From: DATKSS01 sp049582065
GTDB lineage: Bacteria > Chloroflexota > Dormibacteria > Dormibacterales > Dormibacteraceae
NCBI GenBank assembly: GCA_049582065.1
Contig: JBAUTF010000188.1
Coordinates: 1-7,344, forward strand
Reading direction: 5' to 3'
Length of the DNA stretch: 7,344 nucleotides
Shown here: piece after piece, positions 1-6,893 of the stretch
Position numbering within the stretch: position 1 is the stretch's first letter
Layout of the letters: each line of letters begins with the position of its first letter
Program-made: the position numbers and the translations under genes
Notes under the pieces: model-generated
What the model saw: the letters and a program-made list of their open reading frames with translations, nothing else
What the model was told of the DNA's origin: nothing
Database searches by the model: none

Positions 1-16
1 CAGCTAGGCTTCGTTC

Positions 17-1009
17 GTGAGCGCCGTGCCGTTGAGCGCCGACCTCGTCCTGGAGGGCGGAGGAGTCAAGGGCATCGGACACGTCGGGGCGATCACCGCT
101 CTGGTCGAGAAGGGCTACACCTTCAAGCGCGTGGCGGGCACCTCGGCGGGCGCGATCGTCGCGTCGCTCGTGGCCGCCGGGATGACGCCTCCGGCCATGC
201 AGGCCGAGATGCAAAAGGTCGATTACACGCAGTTCCGTGACCCAACGGACTAGACGAAGCTCAGCCTGCCAGGCGAGCTCGTTTCAGTGTTACTCGACAA
301 GGGTCTTTACCGCGGCGACTATTTCCACGATTGGATCGAGAAGCTGCTGGCCGATCAGAAAATCCGAACGTTTGGGGACCTCAAGATTGCGAGCAATGGT
401 GGCGGCGCTCTCGGCGTCGGCCAGTCCTACAAGCTTGTGGTCATGACGGCAGATCTCTCGCGCGGAGAACTCGTGCGGCTGCCCTGGGACTACGCGAATT
501 ACGGACTAGATCCCGACAAGCAGCTGGTGGCCGACGCCGTGAGGGCGTCGATGTCGATCCCGTTTTTCTTCACGCCAGTCAAGATGAAGTGGTCTCAGAC
601 GGGCATGAACTGCTGGCTGGTTGACGGGGGAGCACTCTCGGACTTTCCGATTGACGTGTTCGAGTCGGTGGATCAGAAGCCCTCGGGTCGGCCGACCTTT
701 GGCATCAAGCTGTCCGCCCTACCCGATGCCAACCAGGTGGCTCACGGGATCACAGATACGATCACATTCGCGGAAGCGCTGTTGGGCACGATGATGAATG
801 CGCACGACCAGATGCACCTCAACGATCCTTGCGTCATCGACCGCACAATCTTCGTGGACACTGGCACGGTCCAGGCAACCAATTTCGACATCGACAAGGC
901 AACGCAGCAGAAGCTCTATGACACCGGCTACGCAAGCGCGCAGAAGTTCCTGGGGCAGTGGGACTGGGATCAGTACTGCGTGAAATGCCCGCCTGCGAAA
1001 GGCTGCTGA
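17..1009 (+). pseudogene. Patatin-like phospholipase interrupted by an in-frame amber codon
   Basis: Patatin-family acyl hydrolases cleave acyl esters of lipids with a Ser-Asp dyad. Read through, the frame is 330 codons, within the usual size of small bacterial patatins. Seen: the oxyanion-hole glycine motif GGGVKG at residues 14-19, the nucleophile elbow GTSAG with Ser43, and the DGG motif with Asp203 followed by the conserved FPID stretch. No signal peptide or membrane segment is evident. A TAG at 251-253 (codon 79) splits it; the frame is the same on both sides, so this is a nonsense change, not a frameshift. The GTG at 17 is the first in-frame start after a TAG at 5-7; an AGG at 6-8 could serve as a weak ribosome site. 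The C-terminus is Cys-rich (CVKCPPAKGC). The downstream part could only be made separately from GTG 287, without the nucleophile Ser. Family call is firm; whether it is expressed is unknown. Confidence 0.88.
251..253 (+). other. In-frame amber (TAG) codon inside the patatin gene
   Basis: The reading frame continues unchanged after this codon (Thr-Lys-Leu-Ser-Leu-Pro-Gly) into the GTG at 287 and on to 1009. It falls between the Ser43 and Asp203 motifs, so neither fragment alone has the catalytic dyad. Three nearby genes (acoA, acoB, acoX) end in TAG, so amber is a normal stop here and programmed readthrough is unlikely. One base change from a Leu, Gln, Lys, Glu, Trp or Tyr codon would produce it; a sequencing error is also possible. 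Confidence 0.85.
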
Positions 1010-1019
1010 CGCTGCGGGC

Positions 1020-1343
1020 TCACGTGGCCGCAGATGCGGGCGAGCGTGCTAGGGGTACTGAGAAAGACGGGCATCCTCTCGAAGCGAACACCGCACGCCA
1101 CAACGGAGAGTTTCCATACGCATCTTCAGCCTCGATGTCCGCTCCTGCGTCCAGCAACATCGTCGCGGCTTCAAAAGCATTTGAAGAACCTGCAAAGTGA
1201 AGCGGAGTCCAGCCACCACGGTCGTGCGATGAGGGAACACTGCCGCTGGCCAGCAGCGTTTTGATCGCATTCTCGTCGTTGGGATTGGTTCGAGGGCGGG
1301 CGGCGCAGACTAAACCGCATCGCCGGGCGTCACCTGATGCCAC
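1020..1343 (-). pseudogene. Ankyrin-repeat protein remnant, frame lost in last repeat
   Basis: Ankyrin repeats are protein-binding helix pairs. In the 107-residue frame, residues 24-42 look like the second half of one repeat (AIKTLLASGS pattern). Residues 43-75 are a nearly complete repeat (GGWTPLHFAG then LLDAGADIEAEDAY). Residues 76-90 start a third (GNSPLWRAVFASRG). After that the frame gives residues with no ankyrin pattern. The neighbouring frame continues plausibly as DARLSQYP and then hits TAG, which suggests a small indel followed by truncation. The GTG at 1343 has no convincing ribosome site, and the first 20 residues do not look like ankyrin sequence. Small soluble ankyrin proteins of about 120-150 residues with the same SPLWRAVF-type repeat are common in bacteria; this one seems to have lost both ends. 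It converges with the patatin gene, 10 nt apart. A short functional protein cannot be excluded. Confidence 0.65.
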
Positions 1344-1482
1344 AGCGCTTCGAGCGCTCTTCGGTTGCCCGCCTGTTGATCGTCGAGTCTCGAGCTTGCC
1401 GTCGACCGCACAAAGGCGAATTCATCCACCGAGATCGCCTGAACTACTACACGGAACGTCTGCTCTTATACACGCGCCAACG
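1344..1482. other. Intergenic stretch without a visible gene
   Basis: This lies downstream of acoX and upstream of the ankyrin remnant, both on the minus strand. Open frames across it are shadows. I looked for a terminator for the aco operon and saw only a weak inverted pair (GTCGA / TCGAC, around 1380-1406) with no T tract. Base composition is less GC-biased than in the operon. Confidence 0.5.
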
Positions 1483-2439
1483 CTATCGTCCGCGCACTCC
1501 AACGGCCGCCAGCACTGCCCGAATGTCGACCACGACCGGTCCGGCGCGCGTGACCCGCGCCCGCGCCACGCCGCCGCTGCTCAGCTGCCTCTCACCATCG
1601 AAGGCGATGGTGCCGTCACCGACGTCGAGTGAGACCTCCTCGTCGAGAGCGAGCGTCCTCCAACCGGAGATTGGAACCTCGACGACCAGGCCCGGGGCCA
1701 GCACGCACGTGACCAATGGACCCCGACCGAGCTGGACATAGAGTCCCAGCGGATCGTCGTCCGAGACCCCGCAGAGCCGGCCGCCGATGGACGAGAGGCC
1801 GACCGCCCAGGGATCCGCGCGCGCCATGACCACCGCGCTGACCCGGCGCGGATCCCACACGGCGCGCGCGCCTGTGACGTGGTCCATGCACACCGCGGCG
1901 TCGATGAGCGCAAAGTCCTCGCCGCCGGCCGTCACGACCTCGACGCGCTTGGTCTGCCGGCTGGCCGTATCGCGGTCCACCGCACCGGTCGCGAAGAGGC
2001 CGGCCGCCAGGCCCGCGATGGTGCCGTCGATCATGGTCGGAAATACGTTGTTGGTGCCCGTCGAGATCGGCACCAGGGGCACTGTGCCGCAGCCCTGTGC
2101 CACCGCCCGGTTGGTGCCGTCGCCGCCGAGCGTGATGATCGCGGCCACGCCCGCCTCGGCCAGGAGGCGGCCGGCCAGGGTTGAATCCTCGGCCGTCCCC
2201 ATCGGACGCATGGTTAGTGGCTCGCACTTGAGCACGGATTCGCCGGCGAGCGCGGCGTACGCCAGGCCTGCGATGTCGGGCATGTAGAAGACGGTCTCGA
2301 CGCCGCCGGCGGCCAGGCCCCGCAGGACGCGGCGCACGGTCGCCACTTTCTCATGCATCGGCACTCCGGACGCCTGCCCGACCAGCCGGCGGATGTCGGT
2401 GCCCGCGACCGGGTTGGCGATCAGGCCGACCGGCGGCAT
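1483..2439 (-). CDS. acoX: AcoX-like ATP-NAD kinase family protein
   Basis: Product of 318 residues from the ATG at 2439. It belongs to the ATP-NAD/diacylglycerol kinase-like fold. Seen: an N-terminal IANPVAG strand-loop (residues 7-13), the nucleotide-binding GGDGTNR motif (105-111), and the ISTGTNNVFP motif (125-134) typical of AcoX, the accessory protein of acetoin catabolism operons. Its biochemical role there is not settled; kinase or NAD-binding activity is inferred from the fold. An upstream in-frame start at 2574 would run 45 codons into the thiO gene with a low-complexity Arg/Ser tail. The start at 2439 is preferred because GGAGG lies 5 nt upstream and the protein then begins at the first beta strand (PPVGLIANP). 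It is the last gene of the operon, 31 nt after thiO, and ends in TAG. Confidence 0.85.
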   Translation of the reverse strand: MPPVGLIANPVAGTDIRRLVGQASGVPMHEKVATVRRVLRGLAAGGVETVFYMPDIAGLAYAALAGESVLKCEPLTMRPMGTAEDSTLAGRLLAEAGVAAIITLGGDGTNRAVAQGCGTVPLVPISTGTNNVFPTMIDGTIAGLAAGLFATGAVDRDTASRQTKRVEVVTAGGEDFALIDAAVCMDHVTGARAVWDPRRVSAVVMARADPWAVGLSSIGGRLCGVSDDDPLGLYVQLGRGPLVTCVLAPGLVVEVPISGWRTLALDEEVSLDVGDGTIAFDGERQLSSGGVARARVTRAGPVVVDIRAVLAAVGVRGR

Positions 2440-2444
2440 CGCCC

Positions 2445-2449
2445 CCTCC
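2445..2449 (-). promoter_or_regulatory. Ribosome binding site that decides the acoX start
   Basis: GGAGG inside a G-rich run on the minus strand, 5 nt before the ATG at 2439. It supports this start over the longer frame beginning at 2574. Confidence 0.7.
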
Positions 2450-2470
2450 CCCCGGCGACTCCGGGCCGGG

Positions 2471-3577
2471 TCACCGCGGGACGGCGGCCCTGAAGCGACC
2501 CGGCGCGACCACCTCCGGCAGGGATGCCCCATCGAGCATCGCCGCGGCGAGGTGCTCCCCCGTCCAGCCGGCAAGGAGGATGCCGTTTCGATGGTGTCCG
2601 TCCGCCACCCACAGCGCGTCCAGCTCGGGCACGGGGCCGACCGCGGGCACGTGGTCAGGAAGGGTCGGGCGCAGGCCTGCCCACGCCTCGGCGAATCTCG
2701 CCTCCCTCAGCGCCGGCACCACGCCGAACGCGAAGTCGAGCAGGGTGGCGACCGAGCCCGCGCCGACCACGACGTCGTGACGGCCCTGGGCCTGGGTGGC
2801 TCCGACCAGGACGCTGCCGTCGGCCTTCGGCGCCAGGTAGCCACCGGGCGCGAAGATGATCGGTCCCGCCAGGCCCGCCGACGGCACCAGCCTGAGCAGC
2901 TCTCCTTTATTAGGGGCGAGCGGCAGGTGCACCCCCGCCTGGTGTAGCAGCGAGGCGTCGCTGCCGCAGGCGACCAGCACGGCATCGGCGGCCAGCCGCT
3001 CGCCGGCGATCTCTACACCGACGGCCCGGCCGGATTTGGTCGAGATGGCGGTGACCTCGGCGCCCTCGAGCAGGCGGGCCCCAGCTGCGACCGCGGCCCG
3101 GCTCAGGGCGAGGCTGTAGCGCCGCGCGTCGACCTGCACCTCGCCCGGGTAGTGCATCGCGCCGGCAAAGCCCGGGCCAAGATGGGGCGCGAGCCGCTTC
3201 AGTGAGGCCGCATCCAGGTACTCGACGCGTGGGTCGCAGTCGCGCTGCCAGGGCAGCCGCGCCTGCAGGTCCCGTTCCTGCTCGGGCCGTGAGGCGAGCA
3301 TGAGGACCCCGCTGCGCACGAGGTCGACCCGCATCTGCGCGAGTTGCTCCACGGACTCGATCCAGGGTTCGAACTCGTGCAGCGCCGCCATGCAGAGGTC
3401 GACGAACTCGCCGGGCGCGTCGCTCTCGGAGAGCGGGGCCAGCATCCCGGCCGCCGCCCCGGAGGCCCCGGACCCAGCGACGCCGCGCTCCACGACGGTC
3501 ACGTCTGCGCCGCGCCTCGCCAGGGCGAAGGCCGCCGAGCAGCCGATGACGCCCGCACCGACCACGATCACACGCAT
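2471..3577 (-). CDS. thiO: FAD-dependent glycine oxidase / ThiO-like amine oxidase
   Basis: A 368-residue D-amino-acid-oxidase-family flavoprotein, the usual length for ThiO. Seen: the FAD dinucleotide-binding motif GAGVIG (7-12) with an acidic residue ending the second strand (Glu30), then GASGAAAGMLAP just after it, as in ThiO and sarcosine/glycine oxidases. Near the C-terminus are GLRP (Arg303) and GHHRNGIL (327-334), matching the ThiO GHxRNGI signature around the substrate and flavin. ThiO oxidises glycine to iminoglycine for the thiazole ring of thiamine, releasing peroxide. No signal peptide, so cytosolic. It starts 10 nt after the acoC stop, with GAGG overlapping that TGA, so it is translationally coupled to acoC. 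No thiS, thiG or thiE is nearby. A different amine substrate linked to the operon is possible; the fold is sure, the substrate less so. Confidence 0.8.
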   Translation of the reverse strand: MRVIVVGAGVIGCSAAFALARRGADVTVVERGVAGSGASGAAAGMLAPLSESDAPGEFVDLCMAALHEFEPWIESVEQLAQMRVDLVRSGVLMLASRPEQERDLQARLPWQRDCDPRVEYLDAASLKRLAPHLGPGFAGAMHYPGEVQVDARRYSLALSRAAVAAGARLLEGAEVTAISTKSGRAVGVEIAGERLAADAVLVACGSDASLLHQAGVHLPLAPNKGELLRLVPSAGLAGPIIFAPGGYLAPKADGSVLVGATQAQGRHDVVVGAGSVATLLDFAFGVVPALREARFAEAWAGLRPTLPDHVPAVGPVPELDALWVADGHHRNGILLAGWTGEHLAAAMLDGASLPEVVAPGRFRAAVPR

Positions 3578-3587
3578 GGGCTGAGCC

Positions 3588-4748
3588 TCAGGGTACGGGG
3601 CGGAGCAGGGATGCCGGCTCCTCGAGCAGGCCCACGACCTCGGTCAGGAAGACAGCCGCCGGCGCGCCGTCGACAACGCGATGGTCGAAGGTGAGGCTGA
3701 GGACCATGAGCAGGCGCGGGACGATCGCCCCGCCGATGACCGCGGGCCGACTGCGCGCCCTGCCCATGCCGAGGATGGCGGTCTGCGGTGGGTGCAAGAG
3801 CGGTGTGAAGGCGTCGATGCGATAGGCCCCGAGGTTGGTCACGCTCAGCGCGCCGCCCTCGACCTCGGTGGGCTTGAGGCTCCCCGCCCGCGCCCGCTCG
3901 GCCAGCTCGGCGATCTCGCCGCCCAGGGTGGCGAGGTCCTTGCGATCGGCGTCCCTGACCACCGGCGCGATCAGCCCGTCCGCCAGCGCGACCGCCACCC
4001 CGATGTCGCGGCGGTCGGAGTAGGCGAGCCCGTTGTCCGTCCATCGAGCACCCACCGCCGGATGATTCCGGAGGGCAAGAGCCAGCGCACGCACCACGGC
4101 CTCCAGGTAGGAGGCGCGGCGCCCTGAGCCCGAGCCCAGGCGTTCGAGCTCCTCGGCGAGCGCCGTCAGGTCCGCCTCCGCCGTGAGCGTGAGCTGGGCG
4201 GTCGAGCCCAGCCAGGTGGTCAAGCGCTCGGCGATCGCGCGGCGCATCGGCGTGAGCGGCTCGATCCGCGGTTCGCCGGTCGCGACCGCCTTCCTCTCAC
4301 CGCCCGCCTTCCGTGCAGCGGCAGCCTGGACGTCGGCCTCCACGATGCGGCCGCCGGGTCCCGAACCGGTGAAGCCCGCGAGGTCGACACCCAGCTCGCG
4401 CGCCAGGCGCCGGGCCGACGGGGAGGCCGGCGCCGGACCAGCGGCCGGAGGCTTCTCCGCGACCGCCGTGGCGGCTTCTGGCACGGGTCGGACGGATGGC
4501 GCCGCCGCCTCGCCCTCCTCGATCACGGCGATCGGAACCCCCTGGCTCGCCACGCCCCCGGGTTCGACCAGCAGCTGCACGACCCGGCCGCTGAAGGGTG
4601 AGTGCATCTCGCTGCTCACCTTGGCGACCTGGAGCTCGGCCAGGAGGTCGCCCTCGCTGACGGGCGCGCCCGGCTCGACGAACCAGGTGACCACGACGCC
4701 CTCCTCGGCCTCCTCGGCCAGGCGCGGCATCAGGACCTCACGACGCAC
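3588..4748 (-). CDS. acoC: E2 dihydrolipoamide acyltransferase of acetoin / 2-oxoacid dehydrogenase
   Basis: A 386-residue E2 that takes the acyl group from E1 on a swinging lipoyl arm and transfers it to CoA. Domains in order: one lipoyl domain (about 1-78) with the likely lipoylated Lys43 in QVAKVSSEM; an Ala/Pro linker (80-108); a peripheral-subunit-binding domain (about 109-142, SARRLARELGVDLAGFTGSG); a second linker; and the catalytic domain (about 160-386) with the active-site HRVVDG (His356, Asp360). The lipoyl site lacks the common DKA triplet. The GTG at 4748 is chosen because GAGGAGG lies 4 nt upstream and the first lipoyl strand (REVLMPRL) is then complete; an ATG at 4730 would remove it. 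It follows acoB after an 81-nt gap with a palindrome and ends in TGA. AcoX nearby favours acetoin, but a branched-chain or pyruvate role cannot be excluded. Confidence 0.9.
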   Translation of the reverse strand: MRREVLMPRLAEEAEEGVVVTWFVEPGAPVSEGDLLAELQVAKVSSEMHSPFSGRVVQLLVEPGGVASQGVPIAVIEEGEAAAPSVRPVPEAATAVAEKPPAAGPAPASPSARRLARELGVDLAGFTGSGPGGRIVEADVQAAAARKAGGERKAVATGEPRIEPLTPMRRAIAERLTTWLGSTAQLTLTAEADLTALAEELERLGSGSGRRASYLEAVVRALALALRNHPAVGARWTDNGLAYSDRRDIGVAVALADGLIAPVVRDADRKDLATLGGEIAELAERARAGSLKPTEVEGGALSVTNLGAYRIDAFTPLLHPPQTAILGMGRARSRPAVIGGAIVPRLLMVLSLTFDHRVVDGAPAAVFLTEVVGLLEEPASLLRPVP

Positions 4749-4752
4749 GCTG

Positions 4753-4759
4753 CCTCCTC
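4753..4759 (-). promoter_or_regulatory. Ribosome binding site of acoC
   Basis: GAGGAGG on the minus strand, 4 nt before the GTG at 4748. It favours the GTG over the ATG at 4730, which has only a weaker GAGG. Confidence 0.65.
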
Positions 4760-4787
4760 GGGTCCCATCACGGCCATGTGGGAAGGA

Positions 4788-4811
4788 GGGACGAGGGCGC
4801 GCCCCCGTCCC
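4788..4811 (-). repeat. Near-perfect 24-nt palindrome between acoB and acoC
   Basis: Two 12-nt arms meet without a spacer (GGGACGGGGGCG and CGCCCTCGTCCC on the transcribed sense). The one imperfect position is a G-U pair in the acoB-acoC RNA but an A-C mismatch on the other strand. It would form a hairpin of about 10 bp with a 4-nt loop in the operon mRNA. It is followed by a short pyrimidine run (CTCCTTCCC), not a U tract, so it is a poor Rho-independent terminator. A partial attenuator or an mRNA-stability element setting the E1:E2 ratio is an inference. Confidence 0.6.
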
Positions 4812-4829
4812 CCACCTCCCGACTCCTCT

Positions 4830-5855
4830 CTACTTCTTGGCGGCGAGCGACCGAGCGGCCGCCGCGATCGCGGCCCGGCTGGGCAGCACGAACTGCTCCA
4901 TCGGGCGGCTGTAGGGGATCGGCACATCGGGCAGCGCGAGCCGCATCGGCGGCGCGTCGAGGTAGTCGAAAGCTCCCTCGACCACGCTGGTGATCACCTC
5001 TCCGGTCATCCCGAAGCTGCGGTAGTCCTCGTCCACGACCAGCAGGCGGCGGGTCTTCCGCACCGACTCGATGATCGCCTCCCGGTCAAGCGGAATAATC
5101 GACCTGAGGTCGAGCACCTCGGCCTCGATGCCCTCCTTGGCCAGGTCGTCGGCGGCGTCGAGCGCGCGGTGGACCATGAGGGAGACCGTGACGATGGTGA
5201 GGTCGCGGCCCGGCCGCTTCACGTCCGCCTTCCCGATCGGCACCGTGTAGGGCTCCTCGGGCACCTCGCCGGTGGCTCGAGGGTTGGGCGTCATCCAGCC
5301 CAGCCCCATCACTCCCTTGTGGAACATGTAGAGGACCGGGTTGTCGTCGCGGATGGCGGAGATCATCAGGCCCTTGGCGTCATACGGCGTCGAAGGGACG
5401 ACGATCTTCATGCCCGGCAGATGGGCGAACGTCCCGTAGAGAGTCTGCGAATGCTGGGCGCCGTCGCTGTAGCCGCCGCCGATGGCCATCGTGAGCACGA
5501 CCGGCACGTTGAGGTTGCCCCCGGACTCGTAGTGGATCTTGGCCATGTGGTTGTAGATCTGGTCCATGCAGACGCCGAAGAAGTCGACGAACATCAGCTC
5601 CACGATCGGCCGCATGCCGGAAAGCGCGGCCCCGGTGGCGGCTCCGATGAAGCCGGTCTCCGAGATCGGGGTGTCCATGATCCGCTCCGGGCCGAACTTC
5701 GCGAGCAGGCCCTCGGTGGCGCCGAAGATGCCACCGTAGACGCCGACGTCCTCGCCCATGACGAAGACCGTCTTGTCTCTCTCCATCTCCTGGGCGATGC
5801 CTTCGGAGATCGCCTTGGAGGTCGTCAACAGCCGCTTCTTGGTTTCTACTGCCAT
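4830..5855 (-). CDS. acoB: E1 beta subunit of acetoin / 2-oxoacid dehydrogenase
   Basis: A 341-residue transketolase-like beta subunit, the family's normal length. It pairs with E1 alpha to form the thiamine-diphosphate enzyme that cleaves acetoin (or a 2-oxoacid) and transfers the acyl group to the E2 lipoyl arm. Seen: the GEDVG motif at 34-38, whose Glu35 is the candidate residue activating the thiamine ring; DTPISETGF at 61-69; the FVDFF stretch near 89-93; and the GGGYSDGAQHSQ loop with His135, conserved in the E1 beta active site. The ATG at 5855 has AGGAG 9 nt upstream, overlapping the acoA TAG, so the two subunits are translationally coupled at 12-nt spacing. It ends in TAG. The family is certain; acetoin as substrate is inferred from acoX. 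Confidence 0.92.
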   Translation of the reverse strand: MAVETKKRLLTTSKAISEGIAQEMERDKTVFVMGEDVGVYGGIFGATEGLLAKFGPERIMDTPISETGFIGAATGAALSGMRPIVELMFVDFFGVCMDQIYNHMAKIHYESGGNLNVPVVLTMAIGGGYSDGAQHSQTLYGTFAHLPGMKIVVPSTPYDAKGLMISAIRDDNPVLYMFHKGVMGLGWMTPNPRATGEVPEEPYTVPIGKADVKRPGRDLTIVTVSLMVHRALDAADDLAKEGIEAEVLDLRSIIPLDREAIIESVRKTRRLLVVDEDYRSFGMTGEVITSVVEGAFDYLDAPPMRLALPDVPIPYSRPMEQFVLPSRAAIAAAARSLAAKK

Positions 5856-5867
5856 TGCTTCTTACTC

Positions 5868-6851
5868 CTAGGCGAAGACGTGGAGGAGCGCCGCGTTGGG
5901 CTCCGGGTAAGGGCTCTTGCGGGCAAAATCGATCGCCGCGTCGACCTCCGCCCGGCCGGCCTTCCAGACCTGCTCGGCCGACTCGGTTGTCAGCGTTCCG
6001 GCCTTGATCAGCTGCTGCTCGTATTTCTTGAGCGCATCCCGCTTCTGCAGCGTCTCCATCTCTTCCTTCGTCCGGTACAGCTGGGGATCGCCTTCGAAGT
6101 GCCCGAGCAGGCGATCGGTCTTGACCTCGATCAGAGTCGGGCCCTTCTTCGTCCGGGCCCGATCTACCGCCACGCCGGCTGCCTCGAAAATGGCTTCCGG
6201 ATCGTTGTCGGGGATGAGCACGCCGGGGATGCCATAGGCCGCGGCGCGGTCACTGTTGTTGGCGATCGCCGTCGCGGTGGCCTTGGCCACGCTGATGGCC
6301 CACGCATTGTCCTCGCAGACGAAGACGACGCCAAGGTCCCAGAGCGCGGCGAGGTTGAGGGATTCGTGGAATGAGCCCTGGTTGGCAGCACCCTCTCCGA
6401 AGAAGGCCACCGCGATATCGTCGCGGCCCTGCTTCTTGAAAGCGAGAGCATGACCGACCGCCGTCGGTATGCCCTCACCGATGATCCCGCTGCACCCGAA
6501 GTGGGTGACCGGATCGAAGAGGTGCATATGGCCGCCCTTGCCGTGCCCGAGCCCGGTGTCCTTGCCGAAGATTTCCGCCGCCAGCTTCTTCATGTCCATG
6601 CCGTGGGCGAGCGCGACATGATGCGGGCGGTGGGTCGCGGTCACCGCGTCGCTCGGCCTCAGGTGAATGCAGACGCCGGCCGCGACGGGCTCCTGCCCCG
6701 CCGCCAGATGCATCTCACCGGGCACGGGACCTGCTGCGATGTCGAAGGCGGGCGTCTTGCCCTCCATGTAGATCTTCTGAATCGTTTCCTCGAAGATGCG
6801 AATCCGCACCATCTGGCGGTGCATCTCGAGCTGTTGCTTCTTACTCGCCAC
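5868..6851 (-). CDS. acoA: E1 alpha subunit of acetoin / 2-oxoacid dehydrogenase
   Basis: A 327-residue thiamine-diphosphate-binding alpha subunit. Seen: the thiamine-diphosphate/Mg motif beginning GEGAANQG (152-159) and closing at EDN (180-182), about 30 residues as in the family, and the GLGHGKGGHMHLFD loop (100-113). Residues 74-78 read HRPHH where pyruvate and acetoin E1 alpha usually have HRGHG or similar. The open frame reaches a TTG at 6872, but the GTG at 6851 is preferred: AGGGAGG sits 7 nt upstream, and the seven extra codons would include that ribosome site. It is the first gene of the operon, with acoB 12 nt downstream. The neighbours fit an Aco complex; no E3 subunit is present in the window. 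A pyruvate or branched-chain substrate is the alternative. Confidence 0.92.
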   Translation of the reverse strand: MASKKQQLEMHRQMVRIRIFEETIQKIYMEGKTPAFDIAAGPVPGEMHLAAGQEPVAAGVCIHLRPSDAVTATHRPHHVALAHGMDMKKLAAEIFGKDTGLGHGKGGHMHLFDPVTHFGCSGIIGEGIPTAVGHALAFKKQGRDDIAVAFFGEGAANQGSFHESLNLAALWDLGVVFVCEDNAWAISVAKATATAIANNSDRAAAYGIPGVLIPDNDPEAIFEAAGVAVDRARTKKGPTLIEVKTDRLLGHFEGDPQLYRTKEEMETLQKRDALKKYEQQLIKAGTLTTESAEQVWKAGRAEVDAAIDFARKSPYPEPNAALLHVFA

Positions 6852-6858
6852 GCTCGTA

Positions 6859-6865
6859 CCTCCCT
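6859..6865 (-). promoter_or_regulatory. Ribosome binding site that decides the acoA start
   Basis: AGGGAGG on the minus strand, 7 nt before the GTG at 6851. It argues against the TTG at 6872. Confidence 0.75.
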
Positions 6866-6893
6866 GTCGCAATGAGGGACCGGTGCCGGCTCA

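Noticed and set aside
1380..1406. Inverted repeat after acoX as a Rho-independent terminator
   Set aside because: Short arms, long loop and no T tract.
1261..1741. Overlapping + strand frames between the ankyrin remnant and acoX
   Set aside because: No recognisable domain, biased composition, they run into acoX on the other strand.
1616..2227. 203-codon minus-strand frame within acoX
   Set aside because: Out-of-frame shadow of acoX with extreme Gly/Arg content.
2393..2947. 184-codon + strand frame opposite thiO
   Set aside because: Antisense shadow, Arg/Pro-rich, no motif, overlaps well-supported genes.
4602..6374. 590-codon open frame on the + strand opposite acoC, acoB and acoA
   Set aside because: It is antisense to three clear genes, is rich in His, Arg, Asp and Leu without any domain, and has no suitable ribosome site. 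It is the usual shadow of high-GC coding DNA.
6869..6883. Possible sigma-54 promoter (GG, then GC) upstream of acoA
   Set aside because: Only 9 nt lie between the GG and GC instead of 10, the TGGCAC part is missing, and it is too close to the start codon.
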